Shown: positions 34,941-42,830 of the stretch, one piece after another
Numbering within the stretch: position 1 is the stretch's first letter
How the letters are laid out: the number at the start of each line of letters is the position of its first letter
Source: Microbispora triticiradicis
Lineage (GTDB): Bacteria > Actinomycetota > Actinomycetes > Streptosporangiales > Streptosporangiaceae
Direction: 5' to 3'
NCBI GenBank assembly: GCA_003260025.2
Contig: QFZU02000178.1
Coordinates: 1-64,000, forward strand
Length of the DNA stretch: 64,000 bases
The notes under the pieces: model-generated
Databases searched by the model: none
What the model saw: only the letters and a program-made list of their open reading frames with translations
What the model was told of the DNA's origin: nothing
Program-made: the position numbers and the translations under genes

Positions 34941-36478
34941 CGGTTCTCCGCGGCCGAGTCGACGGGCTCCGGTTCGGCGCCCGTCATCATCCGGCCGAGG
35001 CGCTCCACGGTCAGCTCCCCGACGGGGACGGCGGGGCTCAGCCTGCCGCGCAGCATCACCTGCACCCGGTCGCTCAGGCCGAGCAGCTCGTCGAGATCGG
35101 CGCCGACCAGCAGCACCGCCAGACCGTCGTCCCTGGCGTCACGCAGCCGTTCCCAGATGACGGCCTGGGCACCGACGTCCACGCCGCGGGTGGGGTGGGC
35201 GGCCAGCAGCACCTTGGGCCGGCCGCCGAGTTCCCTGCCGACGACCAGCTTCTGCTGGTTGCCACCCGACAGCGCGGCGGCGGGCACGTCGACAGAGGGC
35301 GACCTGATGCCGAACCCGGCGACGAGCCGGCCGGTCGCGTCCCGGGCCGCCTTCCTGTCGACCCGCCACCGGCTGCGCCGGCGCAGATCCTCACTGCCGA
35401 GCATGGCGTTCTCCCAGAGCGTCGCGGGCAGCGCGAGCGCCTGGCGGTGGCGGTCCTCCGGGATGCAGGCGAGCCCCAGCCGGCGGCGGCCCCGCGTGCC
35501 GAGGTGGGTCGCCTCCCGGCCCGCGATGTGCAGCGAGCCTCCCGACACCGCGCGGATTCCCATGATCGCCTCGATCAGCTCGGTCTGCCCGTTGCCCTGG
35601 ACCCCCGCGATGCCGAGGATCTCCCCCTGCGCCACCTCCAGCGTCGCGTCCGCGACGGCTTCGGCCCGCAGGCCGCGCAGCCGCAGGACGACCTCCCCGC
35701 CTCCGCCGCGCCGCCGCGCCGCCGGCGCCGGCAGCTCCCCGCCGACGATGAGCCGGGACAGACGGCGGGGATCGGCGTCCGCGGTCGCGAAGGATCCCAC
35801 CGAGGCGCCCGCGCGGATGACGGTGATGTGGTCGGAGACGGCGAGCACCTCGTCGAGCTTGTGCGAGATGAAGACGACGGCCAGTCCCTGCGCGCGCAGT
35901 CCGGCGAGGCTGCCGAACAGGGCCCGCACCTCGCCGGGTACGAGCACCGCCGTGGGCTCATCGAAGATCAGCACGCGGGCGCCGCGGTAGAGGACCTTGA
36001 GGATCTCGACGCGCTGCCGCTGCCCCACGCCCAGGTGCTCGACAGTGGCGTCGGGATCGACGTCGAGGCCGTAGCGCTCGCTCACCTCCCGCACCGCACG
36101 CCGGCCTGAGCGGCGGTCGAGCAGGCCCCAGCGGGTGTTCTCGGCTCCGAGGATCACGTTCTCCAGCACGGTCAGGTTCTCGGCGAGCATGAAGTGCTGG
36201 TGGACCATGCCGATCCCGGCCGCGATGGCGTCGGCGGGTGACCGCAGCCGGACCGTCTCGCCGTCCAGCAGGAGCTCGCCTTCGTCGGGCTGCTCCTCTC
36301 CGTACAGGATCCTCATGAGCGTCGACTTGCCCGCGCCGTTCTCCCCCACCACCGCGTGGATCTGGCCCGGGTGGACGGCGAGGTTCACGTCACGGTTGGC
36401 GACGACGCCCGGATAGCGCTTGCCGATGCCGCGGAGCTCGACGAGCGGAGGTGGTTCGTGGACGGCGTGCGGGGACAT
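34937..36478 (-). CDS. Nucleoside ABC importer ATPase with two nucleotide-binding domains
   Basis: 513-aa fused ATPase of the sugar/nucleoside type (YufO-like). Domain 1 has Walker A GENGAGKST and a signature diverged to LGVGQRQRVEILK, with FDEPTAVL as Walker B. Domain 2 lacks a proper Walker A (AGVQGNGQTE) but retains LSGGNQQK, as usual for this family. The ATG at 36478 is preceded by GGAGG; a longer in-frame extension upstream is not supported. It energises uptake with the two permeases. Confidence 0.88.
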   Translation of the reverse strand: MSPHAVHEPPPLVELRGIGKRYPGVVANRDVNLAVHPGQIHAVVGENGAGKSTLMRILYGEEQPDEGELLLDGETVRLRSPADAIAAGIGMVHQHFMLAENLTVLENVILGAENTRWGLLDRRSGRRAVREVSERYGLDVDPDATVEHLGVGQRQRVEILKVLYRGARVLIFDEPTAVLVPGEVRALFGSLAGLRAQGLAVVFISHKLDEVLAVSDHITVIRAGASVGSFATADADPRRLSRLIVGGELPAPAARRRGGGGEVVLRLRGLRAEAVADATLEVAQGEILGIAGVQGNGQTELIEAIMGIRAVSGGSLHIAGREATHLGTRGRRRLGLACIPEDRHRQALALPATLWENAMLGSEDLRRRSRWRVDRKAARDATGRLVAGFGIRSPSVDVPAAALSGGNQQKLVVGRELGGRPKVLLAAHPTRGVDVGAQAVIWERLRDARDDGLAVLLVGADLDELLGLSDRVQVMLRGRLSPAVPVGELTVERLGRMMTGAEPEPVDSAAENR

Positions 36479-36522
36479 CGGACCTCCAGACTCGCCCCGT
36501 TGCGGTGTCGCCGGCGCGGACG

Positions 36523-37575
36523 TCAGCTGGGCGAGACGGGCACGGTGATCTCGCCCGCGATGATCTGCTTGCGGAGCTCCTCGATTCGCGGCTCGGCGTC
36601 GCCGAGCTCGCCGCCGGTCGTGGTGTAGCCCACTCCGCCCTCCTTGAGCCCGAACTCCTGCAGCCCGTAGACCGGCTTGCCCGCCGCCGCGTCCTGGATG
36701 ATGCGCAGCACCGCGACGTCGAGCTGTTTGGTAGCGCTGGTGAGGATCACGTCGGCCAGCCCCTGGCCGACCGTCTTGCGCTGGTCCACGTCGACCCCGA
36801 TCGCCCACTTGCCCGCCGCCTTCGCCGCCTGGAAGACGCCGAGCCCGGACGCGCCGGCGGCGTGGTAGACGATGTCGGCGCCGTCGTCGTACATCCCGCG
36901 GGCCGCCTCCTGCGCCTTGTCCGGCGAGGAGAACCCGCTGAAGTCGGGCGGCTGGGAGAGGAACACGCTGGAGATGTGGATGCCGGGTTTGATCTTTCGG
37001 GCGCCGGCCGTGTATCCGGCGATGAACTTCTCCTGGGGAGGTGTCTGCACGCCGCCGACGAAGCCGATCCGCCCGGTGGACGACTTGAGGGCCGCCGCCG
37101 CTCCCACCAGGTAGCTCGCCTGCTCTTCCCGGAAGGTGACGTTGGTGACGTTGGGCAGCTTCACCGTCGCGTCGTCGATGATGACGAACTGGGTGTGGGG
37201 GAAGGCGGGCGCGACCTTCGCCAGCGGCTGGGCGTAGAAGAAGCCGACGGCCAGGACGGGATTGTGTCCTGTTTCGGCCAGCAGGCGCAGGACCTCCTCC
37301 AGGTCCGACCCGGCCGCGTTCGGACTGAGCTCCTTGGCCGACACGCCCAGCTTCGCCTTGGCCTGGTCGACTCCGGCCCCGACCGAGTCGTTGAAGGACT
37401 TGTCTCCGCGCCCGCCCCGGCTGTAGGCGACCCCGACAGTGATCTTTCCGGCGCCGGCCCGGCTCTCACCGGAGGCCGGACCCGCGGTGGTGCCGCCGCC
37501 CGTGGCCCCGCAGGCCGCGACCACGGACAACGTCAGACAGGTGGTGAGCAGTCGAGCGGCGAACAGTCGGGGCAT
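36523..37575 (-). CDS. BMP-family nucleoside-binding lipoprotein
   Basis: 350-aa substrate-binding lipoprotein. The signal peptide ends in the lipobox SVVAAC, so it would be anchored to the outer face of the membrane. GRGDKSFNDS and the following PnrA/Med-like segments (VGVAYSRGGRGD, YHAAGASGLGVF, AIGVDVDQ) fit the BMP family that binds purine nucleosides. First gene of the operon; the ATG at 37575 has AGAGGTG upstream. A probable GntR operator and promoter lie about 100 bp upstream. Confidence 0.9.
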   Translation of the reverse strand: MPRLFAARLLTTCLTLSVVAACGATGGGTTAGPASGESRAGAGKITVGVAYSRGGRGDKSFNDSVGAGVDQAKAKLGVSAKELSPNAAGSDLEEVLRLLAETGHNPVLAVGFFYAQPLAKVAPAFPHTQFVIIDDATVKLPNVTNVTFREEQASYLVGAAAALKSSTGRIGFVGGVQTPPQEKFIAGYTAGARKIKPGIHISSVFLSQPPDFSGFSSPDKAQEAARGMYDDGADIVYHAAGASGLGVFQAAKAAGKWAIGVDVDQRKTVGQGLADVILTSATKQLDVAVLRIIQDAAAGKPVYGLQEFGLKEGGVGYTTTGGELGDAEPRIEELRKQIIAGEITVPVSPS

Positions 37576-37674
37576 ACGTCACCTCTTATGTCGTCGCGCC
37601 CACTCCCGGCACGGGCCCGAGGGCCTGCCTTCGGGAGCGCAATTGATCTCGACTCCGGCGACACCATGATGGGC

Positions 37675-37710
37675 ACTCGTCAGACAAGCGTCAATACTCA
37701 TCAGACAAGC
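37675..37710 (-). promoter_or_regulatory. Double GntR-type operator and promoter of the nucleoside operon
   Basis: Two direct copies of ACTC(G/A)TCAGACAAGC spaced 21 bp apart, two helical turns. Each contains a near-palindrome, CTTGTC-T-GA(C/T)GAG on the minus strand, like HutC/GntR sites. TTGACG on the minus strand (about 37689-37694) lies between the copies and could be the -35, with a weak CATCAT 17 bp on, so repressor binding would block the promoter. Confidence 0.55.
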
Positions 37711-38974
37711 CGGAACGGCCTTCGTTCACGTGCAGGCGGGTTGCGCCGGTGCGGGGCGACCTGTCCTCGACGACCCTTCGTTCGGGGTACACGATCCGCA
37801 GCAGGACACCGGTCATGGCGGTCGTGACCAGGGCCATCAGGATCATCAGGGAGTACAGCCGCGGCGTCAGCACGCCGAGCTCGAGCCCGACGGTCAGCAC
37901 GATCAGCTCGGTCAGGCCGCGGGTGTTCATCAGGATGCCGAGGACCGCCGAGTGGCGGGGACGTACGCCGGTGATCCGCCCGCCGAGGTACGCACCCCCG
38001 AACTTGCCGGTGACCGCCACGAGCAGGATCAGCGCCAGCTCGCCGAACGCGACCGTGTCCAGCCGGGACAGATCGACCTTGAGACCGGCGGCCATGAAGA
38101 AGACCGGCAGCAGCATGACGGCGCAGATTCGCTCGATCCACGGCAGGACCCGCTCGCGCAGCGCCGAGACGCCCTCACGCGGCATGGCGACGCCGAAGAG
38201 GAACGCGCCGAAGATGGCGTGCAGGCCCATCCAGCTGGTCGCCTGAGCCGACAGCAGCAGCCCGGCCGCCCCGGCGACCAGTACGACGCCGGTCAGCGGA
38301 CCGGACACCGGACGGCGGGCGGCCAGCCGGGCCAGCAGCGGTCGTACCACCCCCAGCAGCACGGCGGCGAAGGGCACCACGAACAGGACGCGCCACGGAT
38401 GACCACCGCCACCCGCCAGCGCCGCCACGACGGCGAGGAGCGCCCACGCGAGCACGTCGCCCACCGCGGCGCAGGCCAGCGCCAGCCCGCCGATCGGCGT
38501 GTCGATCAGGCCTTTGTCGGTGAGGATCCGGGCCAGGACGGGGAACGCGGTGACCGCCATCGCGGCACCCATGAACAGCACGAATGCGACCCGGTCGCCG
38601 GTTCCGCCGCCGGCGAGGTAGAGCGCCAGCAGGGCGCCGAGACCGAACGGCAGCAGCATCGCGCATACCGACACGACGGAGGCCGTGCGGCTCTGGCCGC
38701 GCAGCAGCGTGTGGTCCAGGTGCAGGCCGATGAGGAACATGAACAGGCAGACGCCGATGTCGGCCAGCAGGGTCAGCGACGGCCGCACCTCGGCGGGAAA
38801 GAGCGTCCTGGGTATCGCGCCGCCGAACAGCGTCGGCCCGAGCAGGATGCCGCCCACGATCTCGCCGATGACCGCGGGCTGGCCGAGCCGGCGGGCGAGC
38901 ATGCCGAGCAGCCACGCCGTCACGACGATCACCGCGAGGCCGAGAAGCAGCGGCGCGACGGTGTGCGGGCTCAT
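37691..38974 (-). CDS. CPA2-type cation:proton antiporter
   Basis: 427-aa, roughly 12-helix Na+(K+)/H+ antiporter of the KefB/NapA-like group. It carries GEIVGGILLGP near the N-terminus, ADIGVCLFMFLIGLHLD and the ACAAVGDVLAWALL segment with the expected membrane Asp. No C-terminal RCK/TrkA domain is present. The ATG at 38974 follows GGAAGG; a longer in-frame form is not supported. It is separated from the small peptide genes by repeat-rich DNA, and its stop lies near the nucleoside operon promoter. Confidence 0.85.
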   Translation of the reverse strand: MSPHTVAPLLLGLAVIVVTAWLLGMLARRLGQPAVIGEIVGGILLGPTLFGGAIPRTLFPAEVRPSLTLLADIGVCLFMFLIGLHLDHTLLRGQSRTASVVSVCAMLLPFGLGALLALYLAGGGTGDRVAFVLFMGAAMAVTAFPVLARILTDKGLIDTPIGGLALACAAVGDVLAWALLAVVAALAGGGGHPWRVLFVVPFAAVLLGVVRPLLARLAARRPVSGPLTGVVLVAGAAGLLLSAQATSWMGLHAIFGAFLFGVAMPREGVSALRERVLPWIERICAVMLLPVFFMAAGLKVDLSRLDTVAFGELALILLVAVTGKFGGAYLGGRITGVRPRHSAVLGILMNTRGLTELIVLTVGLELGVLTPRLYSLMILMALVTTAMTGVLLRIVYPERRVVEDRSPRTGATRLHVNEGRSGLSDEY

Positions 38975-39094
38975 AGGACCACTTCCTTCCGGGTGTGGGC
39001 GCCGTCGAGCACGGCCGTGTCGCCGTGACGAGTACGGCGCGGGCGTGCGGTGCGCGGTGACGCGCACCTGGTCCCCCGTCCGGTCCGGGCGAGG

Positions 39095-39143
39095 AATGGA
39101 ACGCGGACTGGAACGCGGACTGGAACGCGGAGTGGAACGCGCG
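39095..39143. repeat. 12-bp tandem repeat (GGAACGCGGACT)
   Basis: About four copies of GGAACGCGGACT/GGAACGCGGAGT in the 333-bp gap between the antiporter start and the small peptide genes. The gap holds two different minisatellites and no gene that I can support. Confidence 0.8.
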
Positions 39144-39219
39144 CGAGACGGAACCGGCGCCCGAGGCCGCGCACACCACCGCGCGTCCGTATCAGGTGCC
39201 CCGGATGACCCGGGCGTCG

Positions 39220-39277
39220 GTTCGACGGGCAGCGGTTCGACAGGCGGCGGTTCGACGGGTGGCGGTTCGACGGGTGG
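39220..39277. repeat. 15-bp tandem repeat (GGTTCGACGGGTGGC)
   Basis: About four copies of GGTTCGACGGGTGGC (variants GGTTCGACAGGCGGC, GGTTCGACGGGCAGC) beside the 12-bp repeat. It is downstream of the peptide genes on the minus strand and upstream of the antiporter. Confidence 0.8.
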
Positions 39278-39308
39278 GAAAGGAGCCGCGAGAGCATTCC
39301 CGACCCAT

Positions 39309-39434
39309 TCAGACGGCGGCCTGCCCCTTGGTCGGGTCAGCGGTGCCGGCGGCCGCGGAGAACGGAATGTCCTGGAACTTCCGGTGAACCGGGGTCCCGG
39401 CCGGACGGTTCCCGAACGACAGCGTCGTGGTCAT
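39309..39434 (-). CDS. Small peptide gene (41 aa), unknown function
   Basis: Encodes MTTTLSFGNRPAGTPVH... ending PTKGQAAV. AAGGAG lies eight bases before the ATG, and the start overlaps the preceding small gene (ATGA), so translation is well supported. I recognise no family. The size, polar composition and coupling to another tiny gene are compatible with a modified-peptide precursor or a small regulator, but no modifying enzyme is adjacent. Confidence 0.55.
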   Translation of the reverse strand: MTTTLSFGNRPAGTPVHRKFQDIPFSAAAGTADPTKGQAAV

Positions 39435-39541
39435 GCTTCTCGCTCCTTACTGCCGGATCGATCCAGGGTGCAGTAGCGATACAGCTCGATGGCGTGCGGC
39501 AGAACGGCCGGGTTCGCGCAGGTGACGGCGAGCTTGGTCAT
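39431..39541 (-). CDS. Small peptide gene (36 aa) coupled to the 41-aa peptide
   Basis: MTKLAVTCANPAVLPHAIEL... ending REA. Codon third positions are strongly G/C until the last few codons, as in genuine genes here. Its stop overlaps the next start. Two cysteines are present. No ribosome site is obvious before 39539-39541, so it may be leaderless or start further upstream (in-frame starts exist to 39700). Function unknown. Confidence 0.45.
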   Translation of the reverse strand: MTKLAVTCANPAVLPHAIELYRYCTLDRSGSKEREA

Positions 39542-39794
39542 CGTGCCAAGCGAAGTACTCGCCGCCGTTTCACCCGGAAGTGCGGTTCGATGATGATGCT
39601 GAAGTCTTTTGCGGAGATTGTCCATGGCCTGGGGCGGCGTCGTCCGAACTCGTCCGGAAGGGGCGAGCGGGCTTTTCACACGAGGTTCCGAAAGTTTCAT
39701 TCGGGGAGAGTCCCCCGCCGGCCGCCGTCGTACGGCTGACCTGAAACGCGACGACTTCCCCTTCGAATCGCCTGCACATGCAGTCAGAACGTGT

Positions 39795-39824
39795 TTGACG
39801 CCTTTACGTGCGCTTTTCTAGCGT
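39795..39824 (+). promoter_or_regulatory. Housekeeping-type promoter of the CE2-like esterase gene
   Basis: TTGACG (39795-39800), 18-base spacer, TAGCGT (39819-39824), about 45 bp upstream of the ATG at 39870. The rest of 39542-39869 is non-coding and relatively AT-rich. Confidence 0.6.
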
Positions 39825-39869
39825 CTCGTGACGTCCGGCCCCACCGGTCCCCACCAGATTGGACGCTGC

Positions 39870-41354
39870 ATGAGACGGATCGGCATGAAGCTCATGCGCC
39901 TGGCGGTCGCAGTCGTCGCCGCGGTCGCGCTCGCGACGCCACCCGGAGCGCAGGCCGCCGCCGGAGACGGGACGCCCACCGACCCCAACATCCGCTTCGT
40001 CGGCCGCTGGGACACCCGCGACAGCACCGCCTACGTCCCCGGCTGGGCCGGGGCCTACCTCACCACCGGGTTCACCGGGACCACCGTCAAGCTCAGGCAG
40101 CGCAACACCATCGACCTCTACTACAGCATCGACGGCCGCCCCGACGTCTACCTGCAGAACGTACGAGGCACGGTCAACCTCACCTCCACCCCGCTTTCGG
40201 CGGGCAACCACACCCTGCGCGTGTCCTACCGGGTGGTGGCCGGCTCCTATCACGGCGACGCGGTGTTCCAGGGGCTGGCGCTCGACTCAGGCGCACGCAC
40301 CCTGCCCGCCCAGGCGGCCCGAGGCATGGTCGAGTTCGTCGGCGACTCGATCACCGTCGGCACCACCACCTCGAAGAACGCCCTCACCGCGTACGGATGG
40401 CTGGTCGGCGAGCAGCTCGGGCTGGACCACATGCAGGTCGCCGAGGGGGGCGCCTGCCTGGTCAGCACCGCCGACGGCTGCGTCGGCCTGGACCGCCGCT
40501 TCGTGAAGGTCAGCGCCGCGGACGGGGCCGTCGACCACAACTTCGCCCGATACCAGGCGGACGTCGTCGTGATCAACCTCGGCACCAACGACGCCGGACA
40601 CGGCGTGTCCACGACACAGTTCCAGGACTCCTACGTCGGCCTGCTGCGCACCATCCGGAGCAAGTACCCGAAGGCCGCGATCCTGGCCCTGCAGACCTTC
40701 CGCGGGCGGTTCGTCCCGCAGACCCAGGCCGCGGTGCAGACCGTCAACAACGCCGGCGACCGCAACGTCTTCTTCGTCGCCACCGACGGATGGGTGCCGT
40801 CCGACGGCCTGTCCGACAGTGTCCACCCCAACGACGCCGGGCACCGCGCGATCGCGGCCAAACTCGCGCCGATCGTGGCCGCCCACCTCGCTCCGCCCAC
40901 CTCCCCCACCCCGACACCAAGCTTCACCCCGACGCCCTCCGTGACGCCCAGCCGCACCCCCACGCCGTCGCCCACCCCCACGCCGTCGCCCACCCCCACG
41001 CCGTCGCCCAGCGCCACCCCGAGCGGCCCAACCGGGGCGTGCGCCGTGCACTACAGCGTGACCAACCAGTGGCCCGGCGGCTTCCAGAGCGAGGTACAGG
41101 TGACCAACACCGGCGCCAGCACCCTGAACGGATGGGCGCTGGGCTGGAGGTTCTCCGACGGCCAGCAGATCAGCCAGGGCTGGAACGGCACATTCACCCA
41201 GACCGGCGCGGCCGTCACCGTCACGAACCCCACATTGAGCCCCGCCCTCGCGCCCGGCGCCTCCGCGACGGTCGGCTTCACCGGCACCTCGAACGGCGCC
41301 AACACCGCACCGGCCGCCTTCACCCTCAACGGCGCCGCATGCGCGCTCACCTGA
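39870..41354 (+). CDS. Secreted CE2-like carbohydrate esterase with CBM2
   Basis: 494-aa secreted protein. The signal peptide (about residues 1-34) ends in AQA. An N-terminal jelly-roll domain (RFVGRWDTRDS ... VFQGLALDSG) precedes an SGNH hydrolase with Ser in VEFVGDSITVG, Asn in NLGTNDAGH and Asp/His in SVHPNDAGH. This order is that of CE2 acetyl esterases. A Thr/Pro/Ser linker leads to a C-terminal CBM2 (CAVHYSVTNQWPGGF ... TLNGAACALT). Likely role is removal of acetyl groups from xylan or mannan attached to cellulose. The ATG at 39870 starts the signal peptide. Confidence 0.88.
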   Translation: MRRIGMKLMRLAVAVVAAVALATPPGAQAAAGDGTPTDPNIRFVGRWDTRDSTAYVPGWAGAYLTTGFTGTTVKLRQRNTIDLYYSIDGRPDVYLQNVRGTVNLTSTPLSAGNHTLRVSYRVVAGSYHGDAVFQGLALDSGARTLPAQAARGMVEFVGDSITVGTTTSKNALTAYGWLVGEQLGLDHMQVAEGGACLVSTADGCVGLDRRFVKVSAADGAVDHNFARYQADVVVINLGTNDAGHGVSTTQFQDSYVGLLRTIRSKYPKAAILALQTFRGRFVPQTQAAVQTVNNAGDRNVFFVATDGWVPSDGLSDSVHPNDAGHRAIAAKLAPIVAAHLAPPTSPTPTPSFTPTPSVTPSRTPTPSPTPTPSPTPTPSPSATPSGPTGACAVHYSVTNQWPGGFQSEVQVTNTGASTLNGWALGWRFSDGQQISQGWNGTFTQTGAAVTVTNPTLSPALAPGASATVGFTGTSNGANTAPAAFTLNGAACALT

Positions 41355-41470
41355 CATGACACGGCCGGTCGTGCGGCGGCCGTACGGCCTCGTGGCGGCC
41401 GCCGGCCCGCTGAGAAGCACCCTCACCCGCTGACCGACCGAGCGCCCGCCCGAGAAGGAGAGAACCGCAG

Positions 41471-42733
41471 ATGACCATGTTCCGACGGCGCGCCGCCGCG
41501 GCGATCGCAGCAGCGGTAGCCGCGCTGACGGGGGCGCTGACCTTCGCGGCGGCGCCGAGCGCCGGCGCCGCCACCGGCTGCGCCGTCACCTACCGGATCA
41601 CCAACCAGTGGACCGGCGGTTTCGGCGCGGACGTCACCGTGACCAACCTCGGCGACACGATCAACGGGTGGACGCTGACCTGGACCTTCGCCACCGGCCA
41701 GCAGGTCACCCAGGCCTGGAACGCGACGGTCACGCAGACCGGGGCGAACGTCACCGCCAAGAACGTCGACTACAACCGCACCATCCCGGGCAACGGGTCG
41801 GCCAACTTCGGGTTCAACGGGTCGTGGAACTCCGCCAACCCGGTGCCGGCGAGCTTCGCGCTCAACGGCGTCACCTGCACCGGCGGGGTCACCAGCAGCC
41901 CCAGCGCCTCCCCGACCCGCTTCCCCAGCCCGAGCCCCAGCCCGAGCCCCAGTCCGAGCCCCAGTGCGACGCCAAGCGCGAGCCCGAGCGCGACACCCAG
42001 CACCACCCCGACCCCCGGAAAGATCACAGTCTGGCTGGCCGGCGACTCCACCGTCGCCAACAGCTCAGGCGACCCGATCGTCGGCTGGGGCCGCGAGCTC
42101 GGCCAGTACCTCACCGCCAACGCCACCGTGGCGAACAACGCCGTCGGCGGCCGCAGCATCCAGACCTGGCTGTACGAGTCGGCCGTCACGAGCAGCACCA
42201 ACTCCTCGGGCGAATGCGTCCTCAGCTCGACCGCCTACGCCGCCCGCTGGCAGTCCATGCTCGACGCCTCCACGGGGATGAAGACCGGCGACTACCTGTT
42301 CATCCAGTTCGGCATCAACGACGGCTCCCCCACCTGCCCCCGGCACGTCGGCTCCGCCCGGTACCGCGAACTCCTCACCGCCATGGTCCGCGCCGCGAAG
42401 CAGCGTGGCGCCAATCCCGTGCTGGTGACCCCCGTGGCCGCCCTGACCTGCAGCGGAAGCACCGCCACGCCCAACCGCGGCTACCTGACCGAGACCTTCG
42501 ACGTCGGCTCCGCCACCGGCACCCCGGTCATCGACCTGCACAAGCTGAGCTACACCCTCTACAACAGCCTGCGCTTCTGTCCGTACAGCGGCGACTACAC
42601 CTCGGGCCCGGTGGGCGCGTTCTTCGCCAACGACCACACCCACTTCGAGGCGTACGGCGCCCGGCAGATCGCCGGCCTCGTCGCCGGAGCCGTACGCGAC
42701 CAGCGGCTCGGCCTCGCGGCATACCTCCGATAA
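41471..42733 (+). CDS. Secreted CE12-like (rhamnogalacturonan acetylesterase) SGNH esterase with CBM2
   Basis: 420-aa secreted enzyme with a signal peptide ending near AGAAT. An N-terminal CBM2 (GCAVTYRITNQWTGGFG ... FNGSWNSANPVPASF) is followed by a Ser/Pro linker and an SGNH domain with WLAGDSTVAN, NNAVGGRS, FGINDGS and NDHTHFEAYGA, the CE12 pattern. Its module order is the reverse of the upstream esterase. It probably deacetylates pectin or xylan. The ATG at 41471 follows AAGGAGA. The gene lies 116 bp behind the CE2-like gene in the same direction. Confidence 0.88.
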   Translation: MTMFRRRAAAAIAAAVAALTGALTFAAAPSAGAATGCAVTYRITNQWTGGFGADVTVTNLGDTINGWTLTWTFATGQQVTQAWNATVTQTGANVTAKNVDYNRTIPGNGSANFGFNGSWNSANPVPASFALNGVTCTGGVTSSPSASPTRFPSPSPSPSPSPSPSATPSASPSATPSTTPTPGKITVWLAGDSTVANSSGDPIVGWGRELGQYLTANATVANNAVGGRSIQTWLYESAVTSSTNSSGECVLSSTAYAARWQSMLDASTGMKTGDYLFIQFGINDGSPTCPRHVGSARYRELLTAMVRAAKQRGANPVLVTPVAALTCSGSTATPNRGYLTETFDVGSATGTPVIDLHKLSYTLYNSLRFCPYSGDYTSGPVGAFFANDHTHFEAYGARQIAGLVAGAVRDQRLGLAAYLR

Positions 42734-42755
42734 CAGCCCGAGCTAGCCAGAACCA

Positions 42756-42789
42756 GCCCTGCGCGGCCGACCCGTCCGCCGCGCAGGGC
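42756..42789. terminator. Bidirectional terminator between the CE12-like gene and the membrane protein gene
   Basis: A perfect 12-bp stem, GCCCTGCGCGGC with GCCGCGCAGGGC, and a 10-base loop, between convergent genes. Confidence 0.7.
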
Positions 42790-42830
42790 GGCGGCTCCCC
42801 GCGCCGCGCGGACGAGGTCACCTGCGCGGC

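Noticed and set aside
39095-39277. Repeat-rich gap considered as a CRISPR array
   Set aside because: Units of 12 and 15 bp are contiguous with no spacers and no cas genes nearby.
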